Of a stretch of 44,896 bases of DNA, positions 16,325 to 24,348 are shown piece after piece (position 1 is the stretch's first letter; every line of letters begins with the position of its first letter). The stretch comes from an uncultured Fidelibacterota bacterium (GTDB lineage Bacteria; Fidelibacterota; Marinisomatia; Marinisomatales; TCS55): NCBI GenBank assembly GCA_913009735.1, contig CAJVYU010000011.1:1-44896 (forward strand). The letters are read 5' to 3'. The notes under the pieces are model-generated. The model saw nothing but the letters and a program-made list of their open reading frames with translations, had not been told where the DNA came from and did not search any database. Both the position numbers and the translations under genes were made by a program.

Positions 16325-17249
16325 CGGAAACCTCAACTGCCGGAGATGGGTGTTTAAGCGACCAGTAGGTGGCCACGGATAAACCGGAGATGATGTGCCA
16401 AATGCCCCACCATGCAGCAACAATTGCCATACCGCCGAGACCGGCGAAGAAATTGAAAATCAAAATAAGGCCAAGAGCTGAATTCTGTATTCCCACTTCT
16501 ATGGATACAGCCCGCACATCCGCCATAGGCAGTCTTGCGAGACGTCCCGCCCAATATCCCAGACTCAGAGCAAGCGCATTGTGCAGAAATACCGCGTAAA
16601 TAACCAGTCCGATTACCTGCGGGAATATCTGCCAGTTTGCTTTCAGAGCAACCAGAACTACAGCGATGAAAGCCAGGAAAGAGAAAATTCGGAAAGGTTT
16701 CTGAATTTTAACGGCGAGTTTCGGGAAAAAATGAGCCAGGGTCATCCCTATAACCAAGGGAATCCCCAAAATGATAAAAACAATCTGAAAGACGTTAATG
16801 GGATTCAGACTGACCGCTTTGAGTAAGGGAGCCGTATGCGGGTTCAGGTTGCCCCAGATGGAAAGGTTCAAAGGAGTCATAAAAATGGCTGCTACGGAAG
16901 AGACAGCCGTCATGCTGATTGAAACAGCCGTGTTACCGCGCGCCAGGTAGGTCATAATATTAGACAGGTTTCCCCCGGGACAGGCGGCAATAAGAATCAT
17001 TCCCAGCGCGATCGATGGTGTTGGACGAATTATCAGCGTAAGTAAAAAGGTAAAAGCCGGGAGTAGGATAAACTGTAAGCCCAGTCCGATGGCGGGTGCT
17101 TTGGGTGAAATCAATATACGTTTGAAATCCGTAATTTTTAGATTCAAAGCCACTCCCAACATCATCAAACCAATGACTAGATTTAGGGTGGCAATCGTTT
17201 GCGGATTAAAATTCAACCGAATTTGATCAATGGCTGCAGCCTCCATCAT
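16317..17249 (-). CDS. BASS-family sodium-dependent organic anion transporter
   Basis: A 310-residue inner-membrane protein of the bile acid:sodium symporter (BASS/SBF) family, with nine to ten hydrophobic segments. The two conserved crossover segments are seen: CPGGNLSN (about 87-94) and EVGIQNSALG (about 252-261), which line the Na+ sites in the family. Bacterial members carry organic acids such as pantoate or pyruvate. Its ATG follows the stop of the TPP enzyme directly (TAAATG), so it is translationally coupled. Beside a keto-acid-type TPP enzyme, a 2-oxo acid or similar anion is a reasonable guess at the substrate. Confidence 0.92.
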   Translation of the reverse strand: MMEAAAIDQIRLNFNPQTIATLNLVIGLMMLGVALNLKITDFKRILISPKAPAIGLGLQFILLPAFTFLLTLIIRPTPSIALGMILIAACPGGNLSNIMTYLARGNTAVSISMTAVSSVAAIFMTPLNLSIWGNLNPHTAPLLKAVSLNPINVFQIVFIILGIPLVIGMTLAHFFPKLAVKIQKPFRIFSFLAFIAVVLVALKANWQIFPQVIGLVIYAVFLHNALALSLGYWAGRLARLPMADVRAVSIEVGIQNSALGLILIFNFFAGLGGMAIVAAWWGIWHIISGLSVATYWSLKHPSPAVEVSGE

Positions 17250-18998
17250 TTACCCTTCCGGTTCCTGGTGCATTTTCTTGAAATGGAGCAGTCCGGGCGC
17301 CCACATGTGTTTTACCGGATCCACATCCACATGAATCACAGCCGGTTTATCAGACTCGATGCAGCGAGTAATTGCGGATTTTAATTCCTTCGGATCAGAC
17401 ACACGTTCACCGTATGCACCCATCGATTCTGCCAGTTTGTCGAATTCAATCTCTCCCAGGTCCGTATTAATCGTTTCCTGGGGCGACAGGGATTTTTTTA
17501 TCATGGTCTTTACAGGTTTCAAAGCAAATAGCTGATTGATTTTCACCATTCCCCATTGTTTGTCGCAACAGACCAGGTAAATCACTTTGAGGTTATTTCG
17601 AACAGCAGTTTCAATCTCCTGTGGATGAAATCCGAAGGCGCCGTCTCCGATGATGCAGTAGACCTGTTTATCCGGTCTTGCAATTGCCGCTCCTAAAGCC
17701 TGCCCCACACCTGCGCCCAGCATTCCGAAGTGCGGGGTAGATAACTGTGTATTCGGTACACGAATCTGATGGTAAAAATTTCCCCACACGGCAGTATTTC
17801 CGCCATCGAACACTACAATATCGTCATCCTCAAATACTTCTCTGCAAACAGCGCCCACATGTGCCGTCATCATGGGAACTGAAAGGTCCTTCAACTGTTC
17901 ATCCAATTTTGCCCGGTCTTTATCTCTTCCCCTGGCAATACGGGAGACTAACTTCTTCCTTGATTCCAATGGAATATCTTTTTGGGTATCACGCAGATAT
18001 TTCAGAAGTTTTTGCAGGAACGTTTTAACGTCGGAGAGGACAGGCAAGTCAGCCGGTTTGTTCATGCCCAGTATTTCCTCATCAATATCAACCTGAATCA
18101 TCTTCTGCTCCGAAGGAGATTTCCAATGGGGAGGTCTTCCCCACCAGTCAGTCTCGCCCAGGTTGGAGCCCAGGCAGAGCACGAGATCAGCATTATTGCG
18201 GACTTCAGTGCACGCTTTCACATGTACCATTGACCAGGCAAGGGGGGATTTTTCTGATAAAACACCGCGGGCTGCCCATGAGGTGGTCACCGGAATGTGG
18301 AGCCATTCAGCCAGCTCCGCAAGTTCATCGTATGCACCGGCGTGGATCACACCACTACCGGCATGTATCATAGGGAGCTGCGCTTCGAGCAACATCCCGG
18401 CTGCCTTTTCAATTTCTTCTTTGGGGGGAGACATGGGGGAAGTGTGACGATATTGATCAGGTCGCCAGATTGGAAAGGTGGACGTTTTCCCATTCATTAT
18501 ATCTTCGGGAACATCCAAATGTACTACTCCCGGTCGTCCCCGATAACTGATCCGTAGTGCCCGTCGCATGAGTTCAGGAATTCTCTCAGGGGAACTGACA
18601 CTTCCGGACCATTTTGCCATCGGTTTGATGACCGCAACTTGATTAAAGTACTGATAGGTTCCACCGCGATCCGGATAGGTGATTCCCCGGCGTCGAGAAC
18701 TTGTAATCAGGAGAACACGGTTGCCTTCCGCGTTTTCCACCGCAATGCTTGCCAAGACATTCGCCACACCCGGTCCGTTACTGGCAATGCAAATACCTAA
18801 CTTTCCGGTTAAACGAGCATAAGCACCGGCCATATGTGCTGCCGTCGCCTCATGACGAGGGGTTATTAGGTCAATACCGTACTTCCCCAGATTTCCATAC
18901 AATCCAAAATAGGTTCCGTCAATGATGCCAAAGACCTTTTCTACGCCTTCTTTTTTAAGCATCCTTACGATATTTTCTCCTCCGGTAATATCCGCCAT
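17250..18998 (-). CDS. TPP-dependent acetolactate-synthase-like enzyme
   Basis: A 582-residue thiamine-diphosphate enzyme of the acetolactate synthase/decarboxylase superfamily. Order: N-terminal PYR domain with the catalytic Glu50 in RHEATAAHMAGAYAR, a central domain (about 190-340), and a C-terminal PP domain with the TPP/Mg motif GDGAFGF at about 450. That motif ends in CCDKQWG rather than the usual NN. A strong Shine-Dalgarno (AGAGGAG, 6 nt) precedes the ATG. It leads the operon with the BASS transporter, epimerase and SDR. True acetolactate synthase is unlikely because no regulatory subunit or ilv gene is near; a carboligase or decarboxylase for a 2-oxo acid is more likely. Confidence 0.88.
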   Translation of the reverse strand: MADITGGENIVRMLKKEGVEKVFGIIDGTYFGLYGNLGKYGIDLITPRHEATAAHMAGAYARLTGKLGICIASNGPGVANVLASIAVENAEGNRVLLITSSRRRGITYPDRGGTYQYFNQVAVIKPMAKWSGSVSSPERIPELMRRALRISYRGRPGVVHLDVPEDIMNGKTSTFPIWRPDQYRHTSPMSPPKEEIEKAAGMLLEAQLPMIHAGSGVIHAGAYDELAELAEWLHIPVTTSWAARGVLSEKSPLAWSMVHVKACTEVRNNADLVLCLGSNLGETDWWGRPPHWKSPSEQKMIQVDIDEEILGMNKPADLPVLSDVKTFLQKLLKYLRDTQKDIPLESRKKLVSRIARGRDKDRAKLDEQLKDLSVPMMTAHVGAVCREVFEDDDIVVFDGGNTAVWGNFYHQIRVPNTQLSTPHFGMLGAGVGQALGAAIARPDKQVYCIIGDGAFGFHPQEIETAVRNNLKVIYLVCCDKQWGMVKINQLFALKPVKTMIKKSLSPQETINTDLGEIEFDKLAESMGAYGERVSDPKELKSAITRCIESDKPAVIHVDVDPVKHMWAPGLLHFKKMHQEPEG

Positions 18999-19341
18999 GT
19001 CTTCTCCTCTTTTGTTTATGGATTACACTATTCTATTGGTCTATGAAAGTGTCCCGTCCGCACTAATTTGGCCACTTCTTCAGTTAGGATTTTCTTGTTT
19101 ACCTGCTCCCCTTTTCTATGCTAAGTATTAATGAGAGAAATTAGGGTGTTCAAATAAATATCTCTAGTGGTATTAGGTACTTAATTAATGCTATACGACG
19201 CAGGAAGTCCACCACTTATTTTTTCTTTTTCTTTTCTTTGAAGACCTAAAGGCCCCGTTTAAATATTTCAACCGTGGCAGGCGGGAAAGAAACAAAAGAA
19301 CTTCCGCCTTCAAATTAATCAAGTTACACACTATGAAGAAA
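18999..19341. other. Intergenic region upstream of the TPP operon
   Basis: No gene is supported. It must hold the promoter of the minus-strand operon; no clear -35/-10 pair could be singled out. A long pyrimidine tract (TTATTTTTTCTTTTTCTTTT, from 19216) is notable. Confidence 0.4.
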
Positions 19342-19516
19342 AACCGATGAATCGGTTCCGGCTTGTCTATGTTCCCACCCCACGAATAAATTCGTGGGTT
19401 ATTTTTGGATCAATACGCTATTTCACTACAATACATTTTGTTTCCATTGAGAATGCAACCCACGATTTTAATCGTGGGTGTGAGTGAATTCAATAATTAG
19501 AACCGTTTCAACGGTT
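19342..19516. repeat. Composite four-hairpin REP-like cassette, copy 2
   Basis: Same four hairpins, same order as at 8169-8500: AACCGATGAATCGGTT (19342-19357), CCCACGAATAAATTCGTGGG (19379-19398, perfect stem), CCCACGATTTTAATCGTGGG (19459-19478) and AACCGTTTCAACGGTT (19501-19516). Only the spacers differ, making this copy 175 bp against 332 bp. The conservation of hairpins with free spacers fits a REP/BIME family. Confidence 0.87.
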
Positions 19517-19599
19517 TATAAAACCCGCATTAAATCAGCGGCTAATTAGACCAGAGCCTAAAATTTTGGCCGGAACTAAAAACCCTCGAAAACATCTAT

Positions 19600-19788
19600 T
19601 TTACTTATGGTCAGTGATTTTCGTTAGTACATCAGGCAACCTTCTTTATCTTTTTCATCACACTGTAAACTTCCGGGTTTGTCAATCGTTACGGTAAACA
19701 CACCAAAACTTTCTTCAACCTTGCCGCGTAAAATAAACAATTACTCCCTCCGTATTATTTAAACGTATTGGGGAACATCACCAGCGGA
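19600..19788 (-). pseudogene. Relic of the 3' end of dnaE2
   Basis: This stretch aligns to 25088-25283, the end of the intact dnaE2-like gene and its downstream flank. Shared blocks include ACATCAGGCAACCTT, TCAATCGTTACGGTAAACAC and GCCGCGTAAAATAAACAATT, then CGTATTGGGGAACATCAC. Substitutions and a deletion of about 10 nt (near 19746) have destroyed the frame. Older and more diverged than the SDR duplicate. The remaining bases to 19966 show nothing certain. Confidence 0.88.
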
Positions 19789-19966
19789 CATTTATCAATA
19801 GGAACAAAGGTTGATACTTTTTCAACGGGATAAGATGGTGAGTTATTTTCTCCAAGTTTAGTTTTGGGGAGAAATATGCAATTATTTAATGCGAAAGGTT
19901 ATTGATTTACCTATAGATATTTATTAAAATGAGAAAAACCAGGTAGGAATTAGAAAGGATATTGGG

Positions 19967-20467
19967 ATTAAATATTTAACATTAATAAGACATGCAAAGT
20001 CAAGCTGGGAGTTTCCGGAATTGACCGATTTTGATCGACCGTTGAATAAGCGCGGATTGAAAAATGCTTCCTTAATGGGTGTCGTTTTACAGGAACAGGC
20101 TGTTTTATTTGATGCCGTTTTTAGTAGCAGCGCCAAAAGAGCACATGATACTATAGAATTAATTTGCGAGAGAATCGGGTTTCCTTTAGATAATATTAAA
20201 TTCGACGATGAACTATATGATTTTCATTCCCAGGGAGTATACGAATATATCACACACTTTGATGATTCTTTACACGATGTCGCCCTGGTCGGACACAACC
20301 CGGTATTTCATCGCCTGGTCACTTTACTGACTGGAGAATCCATAGTAAAATTTCCCACTTGTGCCATAGCGCGAATGAGATTTGATGTGGATCAGTGGAG
20401 ACAGGTTACCAGTGGAACGGGTCGGCTTGTCTATTATGATTGTCCTAAATATCACTCAGATAAATAG
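19967..20467 (+). CDS. sixA: SixA-type phosphohistidine phosphatase, ATT start
   Basis: A histidine phosphatase of about 166 residues like SixA, which removes phosphate from phosphohistidine. The RHAKSSW motif (catalytic His9 after Arg8), DFDRPLNKRG, FSSSAKRAHDT and LVGHNP are the family hallmarks. The conserved start KYLTLIRHAKSSW needs translation from 19967, where the codon is ATT: no ATG, GTG or TTG exists in frame between the upstream stop at 19925 and this point, and AAAGGAT lies 6-12 nt before it. A first ATG at 20021 would delete the active site. It opens the polyphosphate cluster. Either ATT is used, as in infC-type starts, or the start codon is mutated. Confidence 0.85.
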   Translation: MKYLTLIRHAKSSWEFPELTDFDRPLNKRGLKNASLMGVVLQEQAVLFDAVFSSSAKRAHDTIELICERIGFPLDNIKFDDELYDFHSQGVYEYITHFDDSLHDVALVGHNPVFHRLVTLLTGESIVKFPTCAIARMRFDVDQWRQVTSGTGRLVYYDCPKYHSDK

Positions 20468-20572
20468 AATGACAGGAGTAATTCATAACCGGATTTCTTG
20501 TTTAAAATGTATCAGTGATTCACAGGTGTGTCCTGATTTGAATTCACATTTTTTACCGAATTATTCTTAGAC

Positions 20573-21604
20573 ATGGATATGCAAGATTCTAATTTAGTAG
20601 AATTTGCGAGGTCAATAATTCTTAATCGTTTTACAACTATGTGTTCTCATATTGATGGCGTAATAGAAAACGCAGGAATTGAACCTATTCATCAATTTCG
20701 TGTTGCATCCCGTCGATTTAGAGCTGTACTGAAAGTTTTTAGTGCGTTCTTCCCCCATCGGGAGATTGAAAATATTATACCCGAAATTGAGGCTACTGTT
20801 GCTTTAGCCGGTAAAGCGCGAGACTTGGATGTTCAAGTTCTTTTCTTAGAAAAATATATCCTTACGGTACCCCCGCAAGACCAGCAAGGAGTCGCTCTGT
20901 TTCTATCGGAAAGACGCGTTTTGCGAGAGCAATTACAGGCTGACATTATCGATCAATTTCAACCGTTTAAATATTCATCCGTATTTGATGATTTCCACAC
21001 ATTAATAAACTCTGATGATGTAAGCCTGGATTTTTCTTATAGCCATATAACCGGTGATAAAACTTCAAGTCATCTCAAACTGCCGGTTCAGGCGGTAGGG
21101 GTTGTACATAAAGCTGTTTCTGATTGTGTTCGGAAACTTCAGATTATTAGTGAACGGTTTTCGGAAACTGTAGATCGTAAAATTATCCATAAAATGCGAA
21201 TTGCACTAAGAAACCTTCGATATACAATAGAGATACCGGCTGAATTCTTAAGAGATAAATATGATCAACATCTTATAAATATTAAACATCTTCAGGATTA
21301 TCTCGGAGAAATTCATGATGAAGATGTTCAAATCCGGATTCTTCGAAAACGAATCCGATCAGAGTTTAAAACATCTAATCAATTCCAATTAATCGAACGT
21401 GCTATTAAGGATGAATCGATCCGGGTGGACATGATTGCATCTTTTTACACGAAGGCTATTCATTATGACTGCTGCGGATTAATTCGTCTCCTCAGAGATT
21501 TAATAGATATTCGTAATAAAAATTACAAATTGTTTACACAGTATTGGAAAAAGATGTTGGAAGATAATTTTTTCTATTCCGTCCGGACAATTTTAATAAA
21601 TTAA
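20573..21604 (+). CDS. CHAD-domain protein (polyphosphate-binding)
   Basis: A 343-residue helical protein made of a CHAD domain. The conserved HxxRxxxRR signature appears as HQFRVASRRFRA (His40, Arg43, Arg47, Arg48) and again, second half, as HKMRIALRNLRY, with LQDYLGEIHDEDVQ near the centre. CHAD domains bind polyphosphate through these basic helices and often lie beside ppk/ppx or CYTH genes. Here it sits between sixA and two PPK2 genes, which fits. No CYTH domain is fused. The start could be 20573 or 20579; neither has a good Shine-Dalgarno. Confidence 0.92.
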   Translation: MDMQDSNLVEFARSIILNRFTTMCSHIDGVIENAGIEPIHQFRVASRRFRAVLKVFSAFFPHREIENIIPEIEATVALAGKARDLDVQVLFLEKYILTVPPQDQQGVALFLSERRVLREQLQADIIDQFQPFKYSSVFDDFHTLINSDDVSLDFSYSHITGDKTSSHLKLPVQAVGVVHKAVSDCVRKLQIISERFSETVDRKIIHKMRIALRNLRYTIEIPAEFLRDKYDQHLINIKHLQDYLGEIHDEDVQIRILRKRIRSEFKTSNQFQLIERAIKDESIRVDMIASFYTKAIHYDCCGLIRLLRDLIDIRNKNYKLFTQYWKKMLEDNFFYSVRTILIN

Positions 21605-22010
21605 TCTTCTAAAATCAATTTAATCAAAATCATAAATTACCCTTTATTTGTTTCTGTAGATTGAATAGGTTAGAAAATAATCAACCTGGGTAGTCAGTGG
21701 ATAGATTGTGGTAAAAACAGTACATATTATGGTTTATTCGAAAAATAATGTTTTAATTTGATCTACAAAAATAATTCATTATACTTTTAACAACACTGAA
21801 GTAAAATCGATTGTAAATAAAGGTTAAAACCGGGGTAATTACTAACTTGCAAAATAATAAGATTAATTTTCAGTTTTTTTCCAAAACTTTTAATAGGGTC
21901 ATAACAAATCGGAATTCCCGACACCAAACGGGAATGTATTACCTGAAAATTATTTTCCCAGTATAGTGACCCTGCCTGAAAATACAAATTCAAACGACGG
22001 ACAATTTGAA
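21605..22010. other. Intergenic region before ppk2
   Basis: About 360-400 bases without a supported gene. A perfect hairpin ATTCCCG / CGGGAAT (21914-21920 and 21929-21935) lies 76-97 nt before the PPK2 start and could be an operator. Otherwise AT-rich and featureless. Confidence 0.4.
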
Positions 22011-22817
22011 ATGGATGATATAGTAAAACAAGCAATTAAAAATATTAAAAGATCGGAAGAATTGAAACCCTACCAGGCGGAACTTATTAAACTTCAAAAA
22101 CACTTGGAAAGATATGGTAAGAAAATTATAATTTTATTTGACGGACGTGACGCTTCCGGCAAAGGGGGTACGATTAGGCGGATCACTCATTATATGAACA
22201 AAAAACACTATCGCGTAATTGCCCTCGGAATACCCAGTGATATTCAAAAAACAGAACTACATATGAAGCGATATATTGAGCATTTTCCCCACGCCGGGGA
22301 AATAGTCTTATTTGACCGGAGTTGGTACAACCGGGCTTTAGTTGAACCTGTGTTAGGATTTTGTACTCCTAAACAATATAAGAAATTTTTAAAACGTGTC
22401 AGTTCAAATGAAGAACATTTTTTAGATGATGGTAAGACAACATTGATCAAACTTTATTTTTCTGTTTCCCGATTAGAGCAAAAAAGACGTTTTAAACGCA
22501 GAAAAAATGATCCTTTACGACAGTGGAAATTGAGCGAAGTGGATCTACAAGCCCAGGAATTATGGGACGAATTCACTGTGATGAAATATAAGATGCTTAA
22601 AAAAACTCATACCAAAACATCGCCATGGATAATTATACGATCGGATAATAAACATCTCGCTCGCCGGGAAACAATGAAAGTAATCCTCAATTCTGTTCGT
22701 TATCGTGGTAGAAGTAAGGAATTGGATTTCCAAGTCGACCCAAATATTGTTATTCCCGGAGAGGCCGCGTTAAAGAAAATGAAAGAAAAGAAAAGAAAAT
22801 ATGGTAAGTTCCTTTAA
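22011..22817 (+). CDS. ppk2: Polyphosphate kinase 2, first copy
   Basis: A PPK2-family polyphosphate:nucleotide phosphotransferase of about 268 residues, which uses polyphosphate to phosphorylate nucleoside mono- or diphosphates. Walker A DGRDASGKGGT (Lys51) and the lid/Walker B region FDRSWYNRALVEPV (Asp102) are intact, and LQAQELWDEFT matches the C-terminal family segment. I prefer the ATG at 22011; a GTG at 21966 would add 15 residues. It differs enough from the next copy (for example KKHYRVIALGIPSDIQKTEL versus PRGARVVALEKPSDRERTQW) that the two may have different nucleotide preferences. Confidence 0.93.
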   Translation: MDDIVKQAIKNIKRSEELKPYQAELIKLQKHLERYGKKIIILFDGRDASGKGGTIRRITHYMNKKHYRVIALGIPSDIQKTELHMKRYIEHFPHAGEIVLFDRSWYNRALVEPVLGFCTPKQYKKFLKRVSSNEEHFLDDGKTTLIKLYFSVSRLEQKRRFKRRKNDPLRQWKLSEVDLQAQELWDEFTVMKYKMLKKTHTKTSPWIIIRSDNKHLARRETMKVILNSVRYRGRSKELDFQVDPNIVIPGEAALKKMKEKKRKYGKFL

Positions 22818-22894
22818 CATTTCCTTCCATCAACAGTTATATAATAAAATTCAATCATAACAGTGCAATTATCGAAAAAAAAAGGGAGAGAGCA

Positions 22895-23803
22895 ATGACT
22901 GAAAACAAATCAAAATCAACAACATCCAAGAAAATTGCTGGTAGTAATTCCTCTAAAAACATCCCGTCAGAAAATTCAACTATTAAAAAAAATCAAAATC
23001 GGGTTTCTGTTTTGGTAAAAAAGAAAACATTAAAATACAAAGAAACGTTACATAAATTACAAATTGAACTGTTGAAACTACAAAATCATGTAAAGACTAA
23101 GGGTTTGCGAATTGTGATGCTTTTCGAAGGACGTGATGCAGCCGGCAAAGGTGGGACAATCAAGAGAATTACCGAATATATTAATCCTCGGGGTGCCCGT
23201 GTAGTGGCCCTGGAAAAACCAAGCGACCGGGAACGGACCCAATGGTATTTTCAGCGTTACACAGCCCATCTTCCCATGGAAGGTGAAATAGTCCTTTTTG
23301 ACCGTAGTTGGTATAACCGTGCAATGGTGGAACCGGTGATGGGTTTTTGTAATGATGAACAAAATAAACGTTTCTTGAAATACGCGCCTATGTTTGAACG
23401 TATGATTGTTAAGGAAGGGATCATCCTCTTTAAATTCTATTTTTCAGTAACTAAAAAGGAACAGCTCAAAAGATTTAAATCAAGGCAGGATGATCCTCTT
23501 AAACAATATAAAATTTCCCCCGTTGATCTACAGGCGCAGGAGTTGTGGAATCATTATTCAATTCGAAAATTTGAGATGGTGACGGAAACCAACCGGACGT
23601 TAACACCCTGGACAATTGTTCGATCGGATAATAAGAAAAGTGCCCGTATCAATTGCATAAAACATATTTTGTATAATCTTGATTACAAGGAGAAAATTTC
23701 CAAAACCGAGTTGAAACCGGATCCGAATATTATCATCTCCGGCATTGATGAAATCAGCATAATGGAAAAATACTTGATGGACCCTGATAATTTTCCCGGT
23801 TGA
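22895..23803 (+). CDS. ppk2: Polyphosphate kinase 2, second copy
   Basis: A second PPK2-family enzyme, 302 residues. Walker A EGRDAAGKGGT (Lys84), EKPSDRERTQWYFQRYTAHL and FDRSWYNRAMVEPVMGF (Asp136) match class I PPK2 closely. It carries a Lys/Ser/Asn-rich N-terminal extension of about 45 residues absent from the first copy. A clear Shine-Dalgarno (GGGAGAG) precedes the ATG. It lies 77 nt after the first copy, so both are probably co-transcribed. Two adjacent paralogues suggest division of labour between nucleotides or directions. Confidence 0.94.
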   Translation: MTENKSKSTTSKKIAGSNSSKNIPSENSTIKKNQNRVSVLVKKKTLKYKETLHKLQIELLKLQNHVKTKGLRIVMLFEGRDAAGKGGTIKRITEYINPRGARVVALEKPSDRERTQWYFQRYTAHLPMEGEIVLFDRSWYNRAMVEPVMGFCNDEQNKRFLKYAPMFERMIVKEGIILFKFYFSVTKKEQLKRFKSRQDDPLKQYKISPVDLQAQELWNHYSIRKFEMVTETNRTLTPWTIVRSDNKKSARINCIKHILYNLDYKEKISKTELKPDPNIIISGIDEISIMEKYLMDPDNFPG

Positions 23804-24343
23804 TGAAATATTAGGATAAACAATTTAAGTCGGAAATTTTGTTATATTTTTCTACCGTCTTCTACCATCTGGATATTGAAAAGCAGCCTGAATTGTTATT
23901 CATTTTGATTCGGAATTAATATTCAGTTTGTAACTATTAATCTGGCAATGGTTAGTCGCCCGCCTGCCACCTTTAAAAATATTATAATGTAGCGGGCAGG
24001 TAAGAAAGTAATCAAAATTACCGCAGGACTTGAGTTAAGAATCCGCCGGCTGGCGGAGGCTTGACTTCCCGCCTGCCTCATATATTAATAAAAGAACGGG
24101 GCGGGCAGGAAGAACGGGGGGTGACTTATCGTTCTTAACTCAATGGCTATGCCGATTAAGTCAAGTCCGATTCGCAGGACCGTCTAACGACTATTTGATG
24201 CCGGAGTAATATTCAGGCTTTTATAGGAATGTACGACGAGCATCCTTGCTTGTCTGCCTCTGGCATGGCTTGTCGAGTTTGCATATATTTAAACAAACAC
24301 ATTTACGACAAGCTGGGAAGCATATCGTACACTACCTGAATAT
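23804..24343. other. Repeat-filled intergenic region
   Basis: The 540 bases between the convergent ppk2 and HD-domain genes hold no supported gene. They contain the GCCTGCC/GGCAGG repeat (23942-24172) and a long inverted repeat (24205-24348) that could act as a two-way transcription stop. Confidence 0.6.
23942..24172. repeat. Intergenic GCGGGCAGG repeat, full copy
   Basis: Long form of a repeat whose shorter copy is at 42104-42225. It starts CTGGCAATGGTTAGTCGCCC, has a stem GCCCGC/GCGGGC around an AT-rich loop, an inner part with CCGCCGGCTGGCGG and TTGAGTTAAGAA paired to TTCTTAACTCAA, and ends with GGCTATGCCGATTAAGTCAA plus GTCCGATT. GCGGGCAGG occurs twice, at 23992-24000 and 24101-24109; the short copy lacks exactly the stretch between them. 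Confidence 0.88.
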
Positions 24344-24348
24344 TTACT
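24205..24348. repeat. Long imperfect inverted repeat
   Basis: Left arm 24205-24254 (AGTAATATTCAGG ... TGTACGA ... GCTTGTC) pairs with right arm 24307-24348 (GACAAGC ... TCGTACA ... CCTGAATATTTACT). Arms are about 42-50 nt with small bulges and a 50-nt loop. The right arm runs into the stop codon of the HD-domain gene. It may be a transcription terminator for both convergent genes or a mobile-repeat remnant. Confidence 0.7.

Noticed and set aside
16325-16423. Longer N-terminus for the epimerase starting at 16423
   Set aside because: It would overlap the BASS gene by about 100 nt and adds a Pro/Gly-rich segment before the Rossmann motif; the GTG at 16324 with GAGG fits better.
20469-20570. 33-codon frame between sixA and the CHAD gene
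   Set aside because: No Shine-Dalgarno and no recognisable features; fits chance.
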